Below are positions 26,055-34,355 of a stretch of DNA of 64,000 nucleotides, in pieces. Every line of letters starts with the position of its first letter. The stretch's first letter is position 1. Source of the DNA: Euzebya tangerina (GTDB lineage Bacteria; Actinomycetota; Nitriliruptoria; Euzebyales; Euzebyaceae); contig NZ_PPDK01000001.1 in the NCBI RefSeq assembly GCF_003074135.1, positions 3,100,001 to 3,164,000 of the forward strand, given 5' to 3'. The notes under the pieces are model-generated. The model was not told the origin of the DNA. It did not search any database and saw only the letters and a program-made list of their open reading frames with translations. The position numbers and the translations under genes are program-made.

Positions 26055-26795
26055 TCAGGCGGCGACGTCGGGCATGTAGGAGGGGTCGATGGCCTGCAGG
26101 TCCCGCGTCGCCTGCTGCAGCAGCTCCTCCTGGACATCACGCAGCGTGCTCGCGTTGGCGCGGTGGTCGTCGCCGTACAGCCACAGCGGCTCGTCGGCCA
26201 CGCGGACCAACACCGTCCGGCGGCGAAACGGGATCATGCGCGGGAAGCGTCGTGGCCTGGTCCACACCCGCTCGCCACCGACCAGCGCGATCGCCAGGAC
26301 CGGGACGCCGGAGCCGACGGCCAGACGGCTCACGCCAGTCTTGAAGCGCCCCAGCTGCAGGGGGTTGTCCGGATCCCAGTGCAGGCCCCCTTCGGGCATG
26401 ATGGCCACGGAGTCGCCGTCCTTCAGCGCCCTGATCGCCGCGTCGAAGGATCCTCGAGGGTCGGTCTTGCGATACACGGGGATCGCATCGATGGCCCTGA
26501 CCGCCCAGGCGTAGGCCGGCATGCGCCAGAACTCGCTGGCGATCATGACGCGTGCGTACACCCCGTAGTGGCGGAGGGCGACGATCGCGTGGGGGAAGTC
26601 GAAGACCGAGCGGTGGTTAGCCGACATGACCCAGTTGTCGTACGCCTGGATCGTGGCGCCGCCGCGGAACTCCCACCTCACGAAGGGGATGGCCATCAGG
26701 CGGAAGAGCCCCGCGATCGCGCGGGTGATTGCCAGCGATAGCCAGACGAGGCCACGGTCCTTGGCTGAACGGAAGCGTCCATCAGACGGGTGCAC
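26055..26795 (-). CDS. 1-acyl-sn-glycerol-3-phosphate acyltransferase family (PlsC-like)
   Basis: A 246-residue membrane-associated acyltransferase for phospholipid or other lipid acylation. The catalytic NHX4D motif is SANHRSVFDF, and the substrate motif is MPEGGLHWD. An N-terminal hydrophobic segment (IAGLFRLMAIPFV) would anchor it. The GTG start at 26795 follows a TAACCT box by 6 bases. Same strand as the GtrA-like gene, but with separate -10-like boxes. The acyl acceptor cannot be told. Confidence 0.85.
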   Translation of the reverse strand: MHPSDGRFRSAKDRGLVWLSLAITRAIAGLFRLMAIPFVRWEFRGGATIQAYDNWVMSANHRSVFDFPHAIVALRHYGVYARVMIASEFWRMPAYAWAVRAIDAIPVYRKTDPRGSFDAAIRALKDGDSVAIMPEGGLHWDPDNPLQLGRFKTGVSRLAVGSGVPVLAIALVGGERVWTRPRRFPRMIPFRRRTVLVRVADEPLWLYGDDHRANASTLRDVQEELLQQATRDLQAIDPSYMPDVAA

Positions 26796-26801
26796 GTCGC
26801 C

Positions 26802-26807
26802 AGGTTA
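26802..26807 (-). promoter_or_regulatory. -10 box of a leaderless promoter for the PlsC-like gene
   Basis: TAACCT with 6 bases to GTG 26795. Confidence 0.55.
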
Positions 26808-26851
26808 CGCGACCGTAGGTTCCCTGCCCGGGTGGCCACCCGGACCGGCGC

Positions 26852-28615
26852 TCATCCGCCGGTGATCACCTCGATGGACTGCACCACGTCGTCGCTCACG
26901 AACGACAGGTCACCGAGGACCACTCGTGAGGGGATCATCGAGATCTGCGAGTCGATGAGGTACTGCTCGGTCTCCGCCGGCAGGCTGTCGGTGCGGACCC
27001 CGAGCTGTGGGGCATCGATGGCAGCGGACAGCGGTGCTGCCGCCAACGCCAGCGTCCAGGCGTCGGCCCGGTCGAGGTTGACGAAGACGAAGTCCTCGTC
27101 ACTGGCTGGGATCTCCGGCCACAGGGACGTGGCGACATCAACAGCCGTGGCCATCCGGTTGACGCCGGCCACCCGCTGCGGGTTGGGCACCGCCGCCTCC
27201 ACCTCAGTGCCGATCACTCCCGTGCCACCGACCAGCACTGTTCGGTCAGGGTTGGCCTGGGCGATGATGCGCGCGGCCGCGGGATGCAACGACCTGGTGT
27301 CGGACAGCACCAGCAGCGCGCCAGCCCGCGCGTGGACCCACGCCCCACCGGTGATGGCATCCGGCCAGTTCAGCCCGTACGCGACGACCACGTCGCGCGG
27401 TGGCAGGCCGTCCTGCCCCAACTCGAAGATGGTCTCCTGCGCGATGGCCTCAGCAGTCTCGAAGCGCGTCGGACCGGACAGACGTCGGACCTCGTAGCCC
27501 GCGGCCGTCAACTCGTCCTGCACGGGCTGGGACACCGCGTTGACGCCACCCAGGAGGTACACCACCCCGCCGGGGACCAGTGCACGATCGATCTCATCAC
27601 GCGTCCGGTCGTCGAGCGCCGCCGTCGGACCGCCGGTGGTGAAGAGGATGCACTCGATGAAGGGGAGCTGCGAACCAGCCAGGGCGTCGGCGAAGTCGTC
27701 GCTGCGTGCCAGTGCCACCTGTGCGGCCCGCCCGTCATCGACCAGGAAGTTGCAGATCTGGTCAGCCACGTCGACCGCGTCGCCGGCATCCTCGCCGGGA
27801 AGACGGCTCGTGCCAGGATCGCCTGGCTCGGGGTCGGTCGGCGTGGGCGTCGGCTCGGGGCCCGGCACCTCCTCCTGCGTGAACCCGGAGTAGCGCGCGT
27901 CCGATTGGGAGTAGTTGTAGAAGCCGAACCTTCCGGTCGGATAGGCACCGTCGACATCCATGACGGTCTGACCGTCAAGGACCAGACGGAAGTTGGTGGA
28001 GGTGTAGGTCAGCTCGAAGCTGTACTCGGTGTTGTCCTCCCAACCGCCTTCAGGGTCCCACGCCGTGGCGAGCACCTCGGCTCGGGGGTCGTCGTTGATC
28101 TGCTCATGGCACCACAGGGTGTCCAGGACGAAGTCGCTGTTCACCCGCTCATCTGGCGTCTCGCTCAGCTGGCCGTCGACACGCGTGAGCGTGAAGCCTG
28201 CGGGCGACGTGCACCCACCAAACCCGCCTTGATCAGCCTGCTTCCAGCTGAGCACCACGAAGTCGTAGTCGAACGGATCGGACGCGCCAGGCGCGGTGTA
28301 GCCGAACACGAACCCGACGATGTCGTCGTCGCCCGTGGTCTCGACCTCGAAGGTGCCGCGGATGGTCTGGTTGATGACCGTCTCCGGGCTGACGAAGAAG
28401 AAGGGCTCACCGTTCTGCTCCTGGACGACCTGACTGCCGTCCGGCGCAACGGTCCACGTCCCCCCCGGCCCGAAGTCCTCCCAGTTGCGGAGGTCGAAGT
28501 CGATCGGCTGGCCGCCCGACTGCGCGGTAGCCGGTGGCAGGAGTGCGAGCAGGAGAACCAGGGTGGCGAGGGCCGTCACGAGCAGCCCTCCCCGTGATGC
28601 AGCAGTGGAGGTCAT
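26852..28615 (-). CDS. Secreted protein: thrombospondin-C-like domain plus CWB2 repeats
   Basis: A 587-residue exported protein. Residues 1-31 are a signal peptide ending at PATAQS. Residues ~35-250 look like a thrombospondin C-terminal-type beta-sandwich: DDDIVGFVFGYTAPG, YDFVVLSWKQADQGG and GRFGFYNYSQSDARYSGF align with the eukaryotic family motifs. A Pro/Glu/Thr linker (PGPEPTPTPTDPEPGDPG) follows. Residues ~280-587 carry three CWB2 (PF04122) repeats, with ARSDDFADALAGSQL, YLLGGVNAVS and GPTRFETAEAIA typical; CWB2 binds cell-wall polymers. It would be displayed on the cell wall, possibly binding calcium or sugars. The fold call is by motif only. ATG 28615 is the start. Confidence 0.75.
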   Translation of the reverse strand: MTSTAASRGGLLVTALATLVLLLALLPPATAQSGGQPIDFDLRNWEDFGPGGTWTVAPDGSQVVQEQNGEPFFFVSPETVINQTIRGTFEVETTGDDDIVGFVFGYTAPGASDPFDYDFVVLSWKQADQGGFGGCTSPAGFTLTRVDGQLSETPDERVNSDFVLDTLWCHEQINDDPRAEVLATAWDPEGGWEDNTEYSFELTYTSTNFRLVLDGQTVMDVDGAYPTGRFGFYNYSQSDARYSGFTQEEVPGPEPTPTPTDPEPGDPGTSRLPGEDAGDAVDVADQICNFLVDDGRAAQVALARSDDFADALAGSQLPFIECILFTTGGPTAALDDRTRDEIDRALVPGGVVYLLGGVNAVSQPVQDELTAAGYEVRRLSGPTRFETAEAIAQETIFELGQDGLPPRDVVVAYGLNWPDAITGGAWVHARAGALLVLSDTRSLHPAAARIIAQANPDRTVLVGGTGVIGTEVEAAVPNPQRVAGVNRMATAVDVATSLWPEIPASDEDFVFVNLDRADAWTLALAAAPLSAAIDAPQLGVRTDSLPAETEQYLIDSQISMIPSRVVLGDLSFVSDDVVQSIEVITGG

Positions 28616-28676
28616 GCATCACGTTGTATCAGACACACGCCGGATGGCGCCGTCGGTAACGGTCTGGTGAGATGCG

Positions 28677-29681
28677 CTACTGCGCGGCCGCGTCCACGCC
28701 GTCGCCCATGATCTGCTCGATCCTGGCCATCACGTCATCATCGAGTTGTGCCAGGACGGCCAGCGCCTTCATGTTCTCGGTCACCTGCTCGGGGCGGCTG
28801 GCCCCGGTGATGACGGTGGAGACGTTCTCGTTCGCCGCGCACCACGCGATGGAGAGCTGCGCCAAGGTGCACCCCAGCTCGTCGGCCACGTCCTTCAGCC
28901 TGGCGACCTTGGCGTTGGCCTCATCGTCGGTGACCATCTTGCGCAGCCAGTCGTAGCCCTCGAGCGTGGCCCGACTGCCCTCTGGAACGCCGTCGATGTA
29001 CTTGCCGGTCAGCAGGCCGCTGGCGAGCGGTGACCAGGTGGTCAGCCCCAGACCGATGTCCTCGTAGAGACGGGCGTACTCCTGCTCCACCTTCTCGCGG
29101 GACACCAGGTTGTACTGCGGCTGCTCCATCACCGGCTTGTGCAGGTGGTGGCGTTCTGCGATCTCGTGGGCGGCACGGATCTCGTCGGCCGACCACTCCG
29201 ACGTGCCCCAGTAGAGGGCACGGCCGCTTGCGATGATGTCGTGCATCGCCCACACGGTCTCCTCGATCGGCGTGTCGGGGTCGGGTCGGTGGCAGAAGAT
29301 CAGGTCGAGGTAGTCAAGGCCCAACCGCTCCAGCGAGGGGTCGATGGCCTCCATGAGGTACTTCCGGTTGAGGGTCCAGTGACTGTTGATGGCGTCTGGA
29401 CCGTCGCCGTGGATGCCCCAGAAGAACTTCGAGGAGATGACGTAGCTGTGCCGCTCCCAGCCGAGCTTGGCGATGACGTCGCCCATGATCTGCTCGGACT
29501 GGCCGCCCGAGTAGACCTCGGCGTTGTCGAAGAAGTTGACGCCGTGCTCACGGGCCTCGGTCATGCAGTTGGCGGCCTTGTCGATGTCCAACTGGGGTCC
29601 GAAGGAGACCCAGGAGCCGAAGGAGAGCACGCTCACCTTCAAGCCGGAGCGTCCGAGGCGGCGGTAGGTCATCTCAGTCAT
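28677..29681 (-). CDS. Aldo/keto reductase, voltage-gated K+ channel beta subunit type
   Basis: A 334-residue NADPH-dependent reductase. [19 protein letters not shown] starts the barrel; catalytic residues are visible as the Asp and Tyr in [14 protein letters not shown], Lys in SSKFFWG and His in [29 protein letters not shown] and [16 protein letters not shown] are cofactor-binding segments, typical of the Kv-beta/YghZ group that reduces aldehydes. AGGAG precedes ATG 29681 at 9-nt spacing. A longer frame to 29912 lacks support. Confidence 0.9.
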   Translation of the reverse strand: MTEMTYRRLGRSGLKVSVLSFGSWVSFGPQLDIDKAANCMTEAREHGVNFFDNAEVYSGGQSEQIMGDVIAKLGWERHSYVISSKFFWGIHGDGPDAINSHWTLNRKYLMEAIDPSLERLGLDYLDLIFCHRPDPDTPIEETVWAMHDIIASGRALYWGTSEWSADEIRAAHEIAERHHLHKPVMEQPQYNLVSREKVEQEYARLYEDIGLGLTTWSPLASGLLTGKYIDGVPEGSRATLEGYDWLRKMVTDDEANAKVARLKDVADELGCTLAQLSIAWCAANENVSTVITGASRPEQVTENMKALAVLAQLDDDVMARIEQIMGDGVDAAAQ

Positions 29682-29755
29682 GAGGGATGTCTCCTGGGAG
29701 GCGAAGTGCGTCGTGCATGACGGTTGCCACGCGGGACCGGCAAGAAACGTCTGGG

Positions 29756-29761
29756 TACCCT
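29756..29761 (+). promoter_or_regulatory. -10 box of a leaderless promoter for the 57-residue membrane protein
   Basis: TACCCT with 7 bases to ATG 29769. It is the main reason for believing the small gene. Confidence 0.55.
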
Positions 29762-29768
29762 GATGGTC

Positions 29769-29942
29769 ATGGACAGTGTGCAGACGATGCGATGGATCCT
29801 GGTCAACATGTCCGCGGCAGCGGCGGTCGTGGCGATCGCCTTGGGCTACTGGACCGCCGGGCTGATCCTGCTCCTGGGTGTCGCCGCGCACACCACGCAC
29901 TGGTACCTGCACAAGAAGCGGCCAGAGGCTGCGGCCGAGTAG
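29769..29942 (+). CDS. Small two-helix membrane protein of unknown function
   Basis: A 57-residue protein. Two hydrophobic stretches, [20 protein letters not shown] and [17 protein letters not shown], are separated by a short turn and followed by a basic end (LHKKRP), so the C-terminus is likely cytosolic. The start ATG 29769 is supported by the TACCCT box; ATG 29763 two codons earlier is the alternative. It lies between the divergent aldo/keto reductase and the convergent phosphatase gene, 3 bases from the latter's stop. No family recognised. Confidence 0.6.
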   Translation: MDSVQTMRWILVNMSAAAAVVAIALGYWTAGLILLLGVAAHTTHWYLHKKRPEAAAE

Positions 29943-29945
29943 AGC

Positions 29946-30638
29946 TCAGGCCGTCACCAGGTCGGGGAGCAGGTGCCCGACGTCGGAGAAGTGCTCGAGC
30001 GCCCACATGTCCGCGGTGGCGATCGGACGGCTGCGCAGCACGGTGATCGAGGCGTGGTTGCAGGGGAACCGCTCCCACTCCCACGGCTGGGGGTCGAGTC
30101 CCAGCAGGTGTGAGGTGATCACGGAGTTCGTGCCGGCGTGCGCCACGAGCATCAGGCGTGGGCCATCATCGGGGACGTCCCAGAGGCGTGCGGGGTCGTC
30201 GACGTGGCGACGGCCACCGAAGCGACCGAGGAAGTCCTCCAGGCCACTCGTGATCCGGGTGTGGAAGTCGCGAAAGGACTCGCTGCCCGGTGCGCCCTCC
30301 CACCACTCGTCCAGCGGACGGGTCTTCAGGCTCTCGAGCACCCGGATGACGTCGTCCTCCGGCTGACCCTCCCAGGCGTCCGGGGGCCCGATCTCCAGGG
30401 CCCACGGCTCGGCTGTGGCGGTTGTGCCCAGTGCCTGTTCGATGGGCCGTGCCGTGGCGACGGCTCGGCGGGCAGTCGAAGAGAACAGGCCGTCCACCGG
30501 CCGGTCCTCCGCAGCTAGCGCCTTGGCCACGCGGTCGGCCTGCACCTGGCCGAGGGACGTCAACTCGGGGTCGTTGGTCGACGTGCCGTCGGCGGTTCGC
30601 CAGGCGGGCTGAGCGTGCCGGATCAGAACCAGTTCCAT
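29946..30638 (-). CDS. Histidine phosphatase family protein
   Basis: A 230-residue phosphoglycerate mutase-like enzyme. The catalytic motif is LVLIRHAQPAW (RHG variant RHA), and the second histidine is in LMLVAHAGTNSVI. LFSSTARRAVATARPI is the phosphate-binding segment. The physiological substrate cannot be inferred. The ATG at 30638 is 8 bases downstream of a TACTGT box. The MFS gene upstream on the same strand ends 37 bases before it. Confidence 0.88.
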   Translation of the reverse strand: MELVLIRHAQPAWRTADGTSTNDPELTSLGQVQADRVAKALAAEDRPVDGLFSSTARRAVATARPIEQALGTTATAEPWALEIGPPDAWEGQPEDDVIRVLESLKTRPLDEWWEGAPGSESFRDFHTRITSGLEDFLGRFGGRRHVDDPARLWDVPDDGPRLMLVAHAGTNSVITSHLLGLDPQPWEWERFPCNHASITVLRSRPIATADMWALEHFSDVGHLLPDLVTA

Positions 30639-30646
30639 GACGGCGC

Positions 30647-30652
30647 ACAGTA
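30647..30652 (-). promoter_or_regulatory. -10 box of a leaderless promoter for the histidine phosphatase
   Basis: TACTGT with 8 bases to ATG 30638. Confidence 0.5.
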
Positions 30653-30675
30653 CCGCGACGGGCCTCGGGCTCGAG

Positions 30676-31977
30676 TCAGGAGACCACCTCGGGTGCTGAC
30701 TCCTCCAGCTCCAGACCCATCGTCTCGGGCAGGTAGCGATACCCGATCACCGACACAGCCGTCGGCACGCTGACGACCCAGGCCGCCGTAGAGAACGATC
30801 CGGTCGCCTCAGCCACCAGCCCGAAGGTGATCAGTCCGGCCACCGCCCCGATGGTGCTGGTCAGCGTCACCCAGCCGGCGGCGGTCCCGCGAATCGACGT
30901 GGGGAAGATCTCCGCCGCGGTGGCGGCGACCGCAGGCGCGTAGCTGGAGCCGATGAAGAGGGTCGCGACATACCCGCCGGCTGCCCCCCACGCCCCCGCG
31001 GAGTAGGTGAGGACGCCAGCCCCCGCCAACGCGAACTTGGTCCACATCGCCGTCGGGATCCGCCCGATCTCATCGGCCAGCCAGATGCCGAACAGCAACC
31101 CGACGCCGCCCAGGACGCCGCCGATGGGCAGGATGATCGTCTGCATGGCGGGGGAGAGACCGACGACCGCCTCGCCGTACAGGAACAGGTAGGTGTTGAC
31201 CGGGCCGGTCAGGAACGCCAGGACGAAGCCCAGGCCGCAGAGGAGGGCCAGACGGCCGACCAGGGGACGGGGTACCCGCCCCAGCCGCTTGGCGGCGGGC
31301 GAGTCGGGATCGATCTCACTGATGACCAACTTCGCTCTCGCGGGCTCGTCCACCAGGCGAGCAACCAAGGGGATCGTCGCCAGCAGCGGGATGGCGACCA
31401 GCAGGATGGCCCGGTACCCGATCGCGCCATCGGTCAGCCCGCGCAGCAGGACGGGTGCGCCGGCGCCGATGCCGTAGCCAGCGGTGATCACGGCGAGGGC
31501 CTTGGACCGGTCTCGCGTCGCCACCTCCTCCGCCGCAATCACCCCGGCGACGGCGTTGACCGCCGAGGCCAGCGGTCGTGCCACCGCGAGGATGATGATC
31601 AGCGGCCAGAAGGAGGGGCTGATCGCGCCGGCCGCGGTGAGGCCCAGGGTCAGCGCCGTCGCCACGAGCAGGACCCGCCGTCGACCCAGTCGGTCCGCCT
31701 GTCGGGCCACCGGCAGCGCGGCGACGGATGCCAGCCGGATGATGCCGAGCGCGATGCCGAGCGTCCCGAGGCCCAGGCCGGCCTGCTCGACGATGGAGGC
31801 GTCGGATCCGGGGACGCCGATGTCGAACGCCTCGGCGATGTCGGGCAGGGCGGCCGTGGCGGTGAACTGGGCGAACCCCGCGTAGATGCTGAAGGCAGCG
31901 GCAGCCAGGACCGACGGGTGCCGCCACGCGTGGACGGTGATCTCGGTGTCGACCGGGGGAGAGGGTGATGCAGACAG
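30676..31977 (-). CDS. MFS transporter with apparent CTG start codon
   Basis: A 433-residue, roughly twelve-helix carrier. The first ATG/GTG/TTG in frame is GTG 31710, but that start would drop helices 1-2; the frame continues upstream with a clear MFS N-terminus (SIYAGFAQFTATAALPDIA, then GLGLGTLGIALGIIRLASVA) to a stop at 31981-31983. The only plausible initiator upstream is CTG at 31977, giving LSASPSPPVDTE. A TACCCT box lies 6 bases before that CTG, the same geometry as other leaderless starts here. VARQADRLGRRRVLL is the MFS loop 2-3 motif. The gene is divergent from glgX. Alternative: a start-codon mutation making it a pseudogene. Confidence 0.75.
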   Translation of the reverse strand: MSASPSPPVDTEITVHAWRHPSVLAAAAFSIYAGFAQFTATAALPDIAEAFDIGVPGSDASIVEQAGLGLGTLGIALGIIRLASVAALPVARQADRLGRRRVLLVATALTLGLTAAGAISPSFWPLIIILAVARPLASAVNAVAGVIAAEEVATRDRSKALAVITAGYGIGAGAPVLLRGLTDGAIGYRAILLVAIPLLATIPLVARLVDEPARAKLVISEIDPDSPAAKRLGRVPRPLVGRLALLCGLGFVLAFLTGPVNTYLFLYGEAVVGLSPAMQTIILPIGGVLGGVGLLFGIWLADEIGRIPTAMWTKFALAGAGVLTYSAGAWGAAGGYVATLFIGSSYAPAVAATAAEIFPTSIRGTAAGWVTLTSTIGAVAGLITFGLVAEATGSFSTAAWVVSVPTAVSVIGYRYLPETMGLELEESAPEVVS

Positions 31978-31983
31978 GCCTCA

Positions 31984-31989
31984 AGGGTA
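31984..31989 (-). promoter_or_regulatory. -10 box for the CTG-initiated MFS gene
   Basis: TACCCT with 6 bases to CTG 31977; supports CTG initiation on a leaderless mRNA. Confidence 0.5.
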
Positions 31990-32067
31990 GGCCGGGCCGG
32001 CCCCCAGGCCAGACCAGGTCCACGATCGCGCTCCGTGCAGGCACCCGTGTGCGAGGCTGGGGCGCAC

Positions 32068-34299
32068 ATGGATCCTGTCAGCAGCACCAGCGGCCCCACC
32101 CTGCCGGGCGAGCCCTACCCGGTGGGGGTCACCTGGGATGGGCGAGGGGTCAACGTCGCGGTGTTCTCCGAGGCCGCCGACGGCGTCGAGTTCTGCCTCT
32201 TCGGCGACGAACCGCAGGACGAGGTGCGGTTCGAGCTCGCCGACTCGACCGGCTTTGTCTGGCACGCCTACATCCCCGGCGTCAGCCCCGGCCAACGCTA
32301 CGGCTTCCGGGTCCACGGCCCGTGGGATCCCGGACGTGGGCTCCTGACCAATCCGACCAAGGTCCTGATCGACCCCTACGCCAAGTCCATCGAGGGGGAC
32401 ATCCGGTGGGATCCGGCCTGCTTCGGCCACGACCTGAACGACCCGGACCGACCCAATACGACGGACAACGCTCCCTTCGTCCCGAAGTCCGTGGTGATCA
32501 ACCCGTTCTTCGACTGGCGGGACGACGCACCACTCCGCCGCCCCTTCGCCGAGACCATCACCTACGAGACACATGTGAAGGGCGCCACGGCCAGGCACCC
32601 CGACATCCCGGCCGGACTCCGGGGGACCTACGCCGGGTTCGCCTCCGCACCCTTCGTCGAGCACCTGGTCGACCTCGGCGTCACCGCGGTCCAACTGCAG
32701 CCGGTCCACCACTTCCTGACCGACCATTTCCTGTGGCAGAAGGGACTGTCGCAGTACTGGGGGTACAACACCATAGGCTTCCTGGCACCACACGCCGGTT
32801 ACGCCTCCGGCGGGACCTTGGGCCAGCAGGTGTATGAGTTCAAGGGCATGGTCGCCGACCTCCACGCTGCCGGGCTCGAGGTCATCCTCGACGTCGTCTA
32901 CAACCACACCGGCGAGGCCGACCACCACGGTCCCACCGTCTCGATGCGCGGGCTGGACAACCCCTCCTACTACCGGCTCGACCCGCACAACCCGCGGCGC
33001 TACATCGACTTCACCGGCACCGGCAACAGCATGAACGTGCAGAACCCGCACGTGCTGCAGCTGATCATGGACTCCCTGCGGTACTGGATCACCGAGATGC
33101 ACGTCGACGGGTTCCGCTTCGACCTGGCCGCGACCCTGGCCCGCGAGCTGCACGACGTCGACAAGCTGAGCGGCTTCTTCGACATCATCCAGCAGGACCC
33201 GGTCATCAGTCAGGCCAAGCTGATCGCCGAGCCGTGGGACCTCGGCGACGGCGGGTATCAGGTCGGCAACTTCCCCGTGAAGTGGACCGAGCTGAACGGC
33301 AAGTACCGCGATGCGATGCGCAGTTGGTGGCTGGGCGCACCCGGTGAGACGGGGGTCGGTGAGGTGGCCAGTCGGCTGGCCGGCTCGAGCGATCTGTACG
33401 CCCACAACGGCCGTCGGCCGTACGCCTCGATCAACTTCGTTACCTCTCACGACGGGTTCACCATGCGGGACCTCGTGTCGTACGACCGCAAGCACAACCA
33501 GGCCAACCTCGATGGCGGCACCAGCGGCGAGGATCACAACCGATCCAACAACCACGGGACCGAGGGGCCGACGACGGATCCCGACGTCCTCCGCCGCCGC
33601 GACCGGTCCGTGCGCAACATGCTGGCGACGCTGCTGCTCAGCCAAGGCGTGCCCATGCTGCTGGGGGGTGATGAGTTCGGACGTACGCAGCAGGGCAACA
33701 ACAACACCTACTGCCAGGACAACGAGCTCACCCACTATGACTGGGCCTGGACCGACGCTGACCGTGCCATGTACACCTTCACGAAGCGGGTCATCGCCCT
33801 GCGACGCGCCCATCCGGTCTTCCGGCGACGCCAGTTCTTCGACGGCGGGGAGGATCTGGTGTGGCTGAATCCCGATGGCACGCCGATGGAGCCACCCGAC
33901 TGGGACGAACACGACCGTCAGACGCTCGGGTTCTTCCTGAACGGCCAGGCGTTGCCCACACGGGACGAGCGCGGCGAGATGGTCACCGACGACAACTTCC
34001 TGGTCCTGCTCAATGCCACAGGGGACGAGGTGGAGCACGTGATACCGGGCGTGGAGTTCGGTGAGCGCTGGCAGGTCGTGCTCGACACCGATCAACCGCG
34101 CATCGCGCGTGACGAGCGGTCGATCATCGCGGCCAAGGACCAGGTCCGAGTCAGCGACCACGCGCTGCTGGTCCTGCGCTCGTGTGGGCACGCCGAGAGC
34201 CGGACCCGGCGCGTCGAAGACCGCAGCAGCGCCGCACCCGGAGTCGGCCACCGGTCCTCGGTCCTCGGTCCGCCCCGTCCGGCCCAGGAGGCCTCGTGA
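32068..34299 (+). CDS. glgX: Glycogen debranching enzyme GlgX
   Basis: A 743-residue GH13 isoamylase-type enzyme that hydrolyses alpha-1,6 branches of glycogen. An N-terminal CBM48 domain (VGVTWDGRGVNVAVFSEAAD) precedes the barrel. Catalytic regions: VVYNHTGEADH, GFRFDLAATLARE (nucleophile Asp), AEPWDLGDGGYQVG (acid Glu) and NFVTSHDGFTMRDL. The last ~50 residues are a low-complexity Ser/Arg/Pro tail. ATG 32068 gives the standard N-terminus. The stop overlaps the GTG of treY (GTGA), so glgX, treY and the DUF368 gene form an operon turning branched glucan into substrate for trehalose formation. Confidence 0.95.
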   Translation: MDPVSSTSGPTLPGEPYPVGVTWDGRGVNVAVFSEAADGVEFCLFGDEPQDEVRFELADSTGFVWHAYIPGVSPGQRYGFRVHGPWDPGRGLLTNPTKVLIDPYAKSIEGDIRWDPACFGHDLNDPDRPNTTDNAPFVPKSVVINPFFDWRDDAPLRRPFAETITYETHVKGATARHPDIPAGLRGTYAGFASAPFVEHLVDLGVTAVQLQPVHHFLTDHFLWQKGLSQYWGYNTIGFLAPHAGYASGGTLGQQVYEFKGMVADLHAAGLEVILDVVYNHTGEADHHGPTVSMRGLDNPSYYRLDPHNPRRYIDFTGTGNSMNVQNPHVLQLIMDSLRYWITEMHVDGFRFDLAATLARELHDVDKLSGFFDIIQQDPVISQAKLIAEPWDLGDGGYQVGNFPVKWTELNGKYRDAMRSWWLGAPGETGVGEVASRLAGSSDLYAHNGRRPYASINFVTSHDGFTMRDLVSYDRKHNQANLDGGTSGEDHNRSNNHGTEGPTTDPDVLRRRDRSVRNMLATLLLSQGVPMLLGGDEFGRTQQGNNNTYCQDNELTHYDWAWTDADRAMYTFTKRVIALRRAHPVFRRRQFFDGGEDLVWLNPDGTPMEPPDWDEHDRQTLGFFLNGQALPTRDERGEMVTDDNFLVLLNATGDEVEHVIPGVEFGERWQVVLDTDQPRIARDERSIIAAKDQVRVSDHALLVLRSCGHAESRTRRVEDRSSAAPGVGHRSSVLGPPRPAQEAS
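34286..34291 (+). promoter_or_regulatory. Ribosome-binding site deciding the treY start
   Basis: AGGAGG ends 4 bases before GTG 34296. The three following in-frame GTGs (34311, 34326, 34341) are too far from it, so the first repeat copy is the likely start. Confidence 0.6.
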
Positions 34300-34355
34300 C
34301 CAGCGCCGATGTGACCAGCGCCGATGTGACCAGAGCCGATGTGACCAGCGCCGAT
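34296..34355 (+). repeat. Four 15-bp tandem repeats at the start of treY
   Basis: GTGACCAGCGCCGAT is repeated four times in frame, with one base change in the third copy (AGAGCC). Each copy encodes VTSAD (third: VTRAD) and carries its own GTG. Copy-number change would keep the frame. Confidence 0.95.
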
